Source of the DNA: Anaerolineae bacterium
Lineage (GTDB): Bacteria; Chloroflexota; Anaerolineae; Aggregatilineales; J027
Length of the DNA stretch: 64,000 nt
Direction of reading: 5' to 3'
NCBI GenBank assembly: GCA_019913005.1
Contig: JAIOHL010000034.1
Span: forward strand, 1 to 64,000
The notes under the pieces were generated by a model that worked only from the letters and a program-made list of their open reading frames with translations, ran no database searches and was not told where the DNA came from. Each line of letters opens with the position of its first letter. The first letter of the stretch is position 1. The translations under genes were made by a program, and so were the position numbers. Shown in pieces: positions 60,898 through 64,000 of this stretch.

Positions 60898-62294
60898 GCA
60901 AAGCCAAACGTGAACCCGTAACGCCCATCCCCGAAGTGGAAGAAGTGCAGTATCGGCCATTAGACGGATGGCAGATGTTGGAACTGGCCGAACTTGAAGA
61001 AACCTACTCCCTCGTGCCGACCCAGCGTCAGCAGTATTACCGCGAAGTGCTGGAACGGGAAGCGAGTAAGGTCAATGCCGTGACCGACGCCGAAGAACTG
61101 CAAGTCGTCCAAGCACTGCTGGCCCGTTTTGAGCAGGATGCACTGGTACCTGTCGGGGCACGTTGGGCCAAACCGCCCCAGCGGGTCAAAACTGCCGCGA
61201 TGCAGGGTGAACCCTTGAACTCGCCCGAAGAGGAGTATCTACCGAAGGGGAGTAACATCCCCAACCCGATGCTGCTCATCGTGGCAGGCGGCGGCTTATT
61301 TTTCTGTCTGTTATTAGTGCTGTTCATGGCGCGACGGGGCGGTGACGCTGATCCAACTTTGCAAGCCTTCAACCCTTATGCCTCACCAACCCTGCGGTAC
61401 ACGGTCACGCCGACCCCCATCGCCCTTGAAGAACAGGACACCATTATTAAGGATGGAGATCGGGACAGCAGTCGCACACTGGCCTACCCGGTGGGACTGC
61501 AAATCTATCCGCCGGGCGAACGGCAGCCGCGTGTGTTTGTGGTGCAGCGCCGGACGGTGGAGTATTCAGAATGGGAATACGACCCCAACCCGGATACGGC
61601 CAGTTACCTTTTGGGTATGTCGGTGCGGCGGGTGGTGGGTATCCCGTGGAGTGAAGAAAATGAAGACCTCTTTGATCGCCTGAGTGAAGGGGCAGTTTTT
61701 CATCTGATCCTCAACACCGGCGCGGTGATTGAATATACCTTTGAGCGCCAAACGGAAGTGCGCCGCAGTGATACAGCGGCCTTTCGTCAGATTTCGCCCG
61801 GCTTGGTGTTGGTCTTGATTGGTGAACTGGATGACGAGGGCGCACCAACAGCAACCCGGTTGCTCGTGGTGGGGCGCTATGAGGCTGAACAGGAACTGAC
61901 TCGTGAAGGCTTCCTATCCACCGATATTGAACAGGATATCCCACTGGCGACACCAATTCCGGTTTTTCCAACGGCTACACCACAGCCCGCCCGTGATTTG
62001 CTTTATGTGGAGTTGGTCAGTGTGGAGACTTCACCCGATGGTTATATGGTGACAAAAATGCGCCTCTACAATGGGCAGTATGAGCCTGTAACCCTATATC
62101 CCGATGACATCCAAATAGCATTTGGTCATCAGCCTAATCCGCCGGGGCCTTGGATCGCATCGGCTGGATTTGACCAATACTCCATCTTACCGGGGCAGGC
62201 GCTCGATTTGGAAATTATATGGAATTGGGACAATACTATGCCTTATGCAGTGCTTCAGGTCTTAAATTACCAGTTTGGTCTGCAATTCAATTGA
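60894..62294 (+). CDS. Single-span protein of the type IV secretion block
   Basis: A 466-residue protein: cytoplasmic N-terminal 120 residues rich in Glu and Arg, one transmembrane helix (MLLIVAGGGLFFCLLLVLFMA), and a large outer domain with a Thr/Pro linker (VTPTPIALEEQD) and a beta-rich C-terminus. No family is recognised. Its start overlaps the stop of the VirB6-like gene (ATGA, 60894-60897). It could take the place of a VirB8/VirB10-like scaffold in this apparatus; this is a guess from topology. Confidence 0.68.
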   Translation: MSKAKREPVTPIPEVEEVQYRPLDGWQMLELAELEETYSLVPTQRQQYYREVLEREASKVNAVTDAEELQVVQALLARFEQDALVPVGARWAKPPQRVKTAAMQGEPLNSPEEEYLPKGSNIPNPMLLIVAGGGLFFCLLLVLFMARRGGDADPTLQAFNPYASPTLRYTVTPTPIALEEQDTIIKDGDRDSSRTLAYPVGLQIYPPGERQPRVFVVQRRTVEYSEWEYDPNPDTASYLLGMSVRRVVGIPWSEENEDLFDRLSEGAVFHLILNTGAVIEYTFERQTEVRRSDTAAFRQISPGLVLVLIGELDDEGAPTATRLLVVGRYEAEQELTREGFLSTDIEQDIPLATPIPVFPTATPQPARDLLYVELVSVETSPDGYMVTKMRLYNGQYEPVTLYPDDIQIAFGHQPNPPGPWIASAGFDQYSILPGQALDLEIIWNWDNTMPYAVLQVLNYQFGLQFN

Positions 62295-62310
62295 TGGAGG
62301 CTAACCGACA

Positions 62311-62844
62311 ATGCCATCAGCGTTTGTTCATCATTTACAGACAGGCTCAGGTTGGACGAAATGTGATCTAATTTTCGTTGATGATGTCAATGCGCGAATC
62401 GAGCTCAATTCCAGTTGGATGGGCAGTGGATCTATTCGATTTAGATTGTCCTGTAGACGGCAGGTATTTTCTCAATACTATGGACTGTTGTATGTCAACC
62501 AAATCGAATCATATCCTTCGGTCTCCGCTGATGATACAGAGATAATCAATATTCGTGATTTGATGGGAGACCCAGAATTCTACGATGAACTGCATGATCC
62601 TCATCCTTCCGAATTCTTTGTTTTTGAGTACATCAAAATGCCTGAACCTGAAATATGGGTGGCGGATGATCGTGGATTACAAGAGCTACAACACTTCTTT
62701 GATCTTGCAAAATGGAATGAGACCTTTAGCCTCATCTTACTCTATCATTCGGAGTTGTTTTTCACGGATGATGCTTTTGAGGCGACAACACTTTGGAAAG
62801 CCATCCAATTGATGACCAAAATGAAGTTTACCGAAGTTGCCTGA
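62311..62844 (+). CDS. Hypothetical protein, 177 residues
   Basis: No family recognised. A soluble protein rich in Asp, Glu, Phe and Tyr (LIFVDDVNARIELNSSWMG, DPEFYDELHDPHPSEFFVFEY) with no signal peptide or membrane helix. GGAGGCTAACCGAC precedes the ATG, 16 nt after the previous gene. The lower GC content and different codon use than its neighbours suggest that it was acquired separately. It may be an immunity- or regulatory-type accessory gene within the transfer block. Confidence 0.62.
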   Translation: MPSAFVHHLQTGSGWTKCDLIFVDDVNARIELNSSWMGSGSIRFRLSCRRQVFSQYYGLLYVNQIESYPSVSADDTEIINIRDLMGDPEFYDELHDPHPSEFFVFEYIKMPEPEIWVADDRGLQELQHFFDLAKWNETFSLILLYHSELFFTDDAFEATTLWKAIQLMTKMKFTEVA

Positions 62845-62865
62845 CCGACCGGAGATGTTGGTGTG

Positions 62866-63300
62866 CTAAGTTTTGTCAGATTCTTTTAAGTCGGGTGGAT
62901 GTCCACCTGCTTTAATCCAGTAGTGCCGAGCATTGACCACCCGTTCCAAGTTGATCTTCAAGCGTTCAATAGTGGCCCGCCCAACTGGGGTCAAGCCTTT
63001 TAACCTTAGCCCATTCTCGATCCAAACAAAATGTTCTGACCACTGCTGTAGACGAGGGTTAAAAAGCGCAACCGTTTCCCCTGTATTCTGGTCAAAGCCA
63101 GTCACTGCTTTCGCTTTACTGAGATTACAAGTCGCACAAGAGAGACAGAGGTTGTCGGGTTCATCAGAGCCAGTCGGGTCAATATGTTCAACATGCATGG
63201 CCTGCCCAATGATTTCTTGGCTCGTCTGACAGTATTCACAGCAGTAGTTGGCTCGTTCATGTACCAGACGAACGGTGGCTGCCCATGATAATTCAGCCAC
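62866..63300 (-). CDS. HNH endonuclease-like protein
   Basis: A 144-residue protein with a classic HNH core: CEYCQTS, HVEHIDP (His pair), NLCLSCATCNLSKA (Asn and Cys pairs). The zinc-binding CxxC pairs are complete. The C-terminus is helical (RATIERLKINLERVVNARHYW). It overlaps the preceding RHH gene by 8 nt and is antisense to the transfer genes. It could be a nuclease toxin or a mobile module with its partner. Confidence 0.85.
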   Translation of the reverse strand: MAELSWAATVRLVHERANYCCEYCQTSQEIIGQAMHVEHIDPTGSDEPDNLCLSCATCNLSKAKAVTGFDQNTGETVALFNPRLQQWSEHFVWIENGLRLKGLTPVGRATIERLKINLERVVNARHYWIKAGGHPPDLKESDKT

Positions 63301-63700
63301 GTAAAGACTCGCGTGTAACTTTATAACCCCGCTCGGTGAGGAGAGCAGCCGCTTTGCCCTTGCGCAGCATCAGCTTTTGCCCCTGCTCCACTAGGTGTTC
63401 CAATTCTTGGTATTCGGCTTCCGATAAAGTGCCTTTGGTGTTGCCATCCATCAGCACCTGCATTCGTTCCTGACGAGGGCTAGGCATTTGTTCGCGTGCG
63501 ATAGTCCAGAGGGCTTCATCTGAAAGATAACTTAAGGCGCTTAATTCCGCCTCTTCATCTTCAGGTAGGGGTGGCAAAAAGGCATTTTCCAGTTCATGCA
63601 GAAAAACAGCTTCAAGTGGTTGGTCGGTGGTCTCCGCCACTTGTTGAGCGCGTTCATAGATATGTTCCGGTATTTGCAATGTGATGGTTTGAAGGGTCAT
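63293..63700 (-). CDS. Ribbon-helix-helix-like small protein (possible antitoxin)
   Basis: A 135-residue protein whose start (MTLQTITLQIPEHIYERAQQVAE) resembles a ribbon-helix-helix DNA-binding unit, followed by an acidic helical region. GAAAGGAGAGTGGCG precedes the ATG at 63700; a longer start is poorly supported. It is co-transcribed with the overlapping HNH gene, as in many two-gene toxin-antitoxin or restriction-like modules. Similar two-gene units also occur without known toxicity. Confidence 0.65.
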   Translation of the reverse strand: MTLQTITLQIPEHIYERAQQVAETTDQPLEAVFLHELENAFLPPLPEDEEAELSALSYLSDEALWTIAREQMPSPRQERMQVLMDGNTKGTLSEAEYQELEHLVEQGQKLMLRKGKAAALLTERGYKVTRESLRG

Positions 63701-63863
63701 CGCCACTCTCCTTTCGCCTATTATAGCGCAGATCAAATTGAAAATTGGAAGGGTTTGTTAGTTCGTTGACCGCTTATGTTCACTTATTGGACACTCCTCG
63801 CCATGCGCTCCCCTTATCCTAAAAACACAATGTCCGGTAGTGGTTTCTTGGAGGAAAGTGCCT

Positions 63864-64000
63864 ATGGGCAATCTCGGTACGGCGATTGAAGCATTCTTCA
63901 CCGATCTGAGAGCACTGGCGCAAATTGTAGCGCCCATCTTTGCCTTTCTCGGTGTGCTGGGGTTGGGGTTAATGTACCTCGGTTCATCCATTCCAGTAAT
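63864..64000 (+). CDS. VirB2/TrbC-like pilin or membrane protein, 5' part
   Basis: A gene that runs off the window: 45 residues beginning MGNLGTAIEAFFTDLRALAQ, then a hydrophobic stretch IVAPIFAFLGVLGLGLMYLG. GGAGGAAAGTGCCT precedes the ATG at 63864. Small two-helix proteins of this form, placed in type IV secretion blocks, are usually VirB2/TrbC-like pilins. Only the beginning is visible, so the call is tentative. Confidence 0.55.
   Translation, partial: MGNLGTAIEAFFTDLRALAQIVAPIFAFLGVLGLGLMYLGSSIPV

Noticed and set aside
1-64000. tRNA, rRNA, CRISPR array, integrase
   Set aside because: None were seen by eye. A tRNA or small RNA could be missed without a covariance search.

Overview
The window reads as part of a bacterial accessory island, most likely from a member of the Chloroflexota (Anaerolineae-like). 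That assignment is an inference. It rests on the mix of DUF305, DUF1573, DUF2933, DUF3105, DUF2085, PCYCGC and SHOCT proteins, the Thr/Pro-rich secreted proteins, and a type IV secretion block with long proline/threonine-rich lipoproteins. No rRNA, tRNA, CRISPR array, integrase or element boundary was seen, so the ends of the island lie outside the window.

Layout. 1-5.8 kb: the end of a cytochrome P450, then a sulfur/small-molecule block (ArsR-rhodanese repressor, persulfide dioxygenase-like hydrolase, methyltransferase, MFS transporter, frameshifted nucleoside phosphorylase, DsrE protein). 5.8-9.8 kb: small membrane and secreted proteins, an EamA transporter with a His-rich tail, and a decayed stretch. 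9.8-14.7 kb: cytochrome c lipoprotein, CopB-type ATPase, DUF3105 and DUF2085 proteins. 15-24.9 kb: a long minus-strand copper operon (HMA protein, OmpR-type response regulator and kinase, a second HMA protein, two MacB/FtsX-like permeases, an ABC ATPase fused to a YHS domain, CopA, cupredoxin, DUF2933, ICMT-like methyltransferase). 25-39 kb: secreted copper proteins (DUF305 twice, a beta-propeller/multicopper-oxidase fusion), a LuxR-type regulator, a PCYCGC/CuA/DUF1573/polyferredoxin/CuA-cytochrome c operon, and a cupredoxin plus DsbD-like pair. 39-45.7 kb: EamA transporter, cyclopropane synthase, L,D-transpeptidase, HMA/DUF2933 pair, an unknown Cys-rich protein and a CsoR-like repressor. 46-47.6 kb: an IS3-type element that splits a YHS gene. 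47.6-53.3 kb: a second LuxR-type two-component pair and a second CopA. 53.4-55.6 kb: a MecA-like penicillin-binding protein. 55.8-64 kb: a type IV secretion block, interrupted by an antisense RHH/HNH gene pair.

How it works together. Most genes handle copper: two CopA pumps and one CopB pump, HMA and YHS metal-binding proteins, cupredoxins, a multicopper oxidase, Met/His-rich periplasmic proteins, and thiol-disulfide and redox partners. The strongest new signal is a 12-bp near-palindrome (consensus CGCCAAATRGCG) upstream of at least twelve of these genes or operons. In ten cases it sits 24-25 nt upstream of a plausible -10 box, the geometry of a class II activator site. Two paralogous LuxR-type response regulators in the window share the recognition-helix sequence DRTVQGH, and each carries a copy of the site in front of its own gene. 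I infer that they run a shared copper-stress regulon. A second palindrome, ATTCTATAGAAT, sits at the ArsR promoter and at one HMA promoter.
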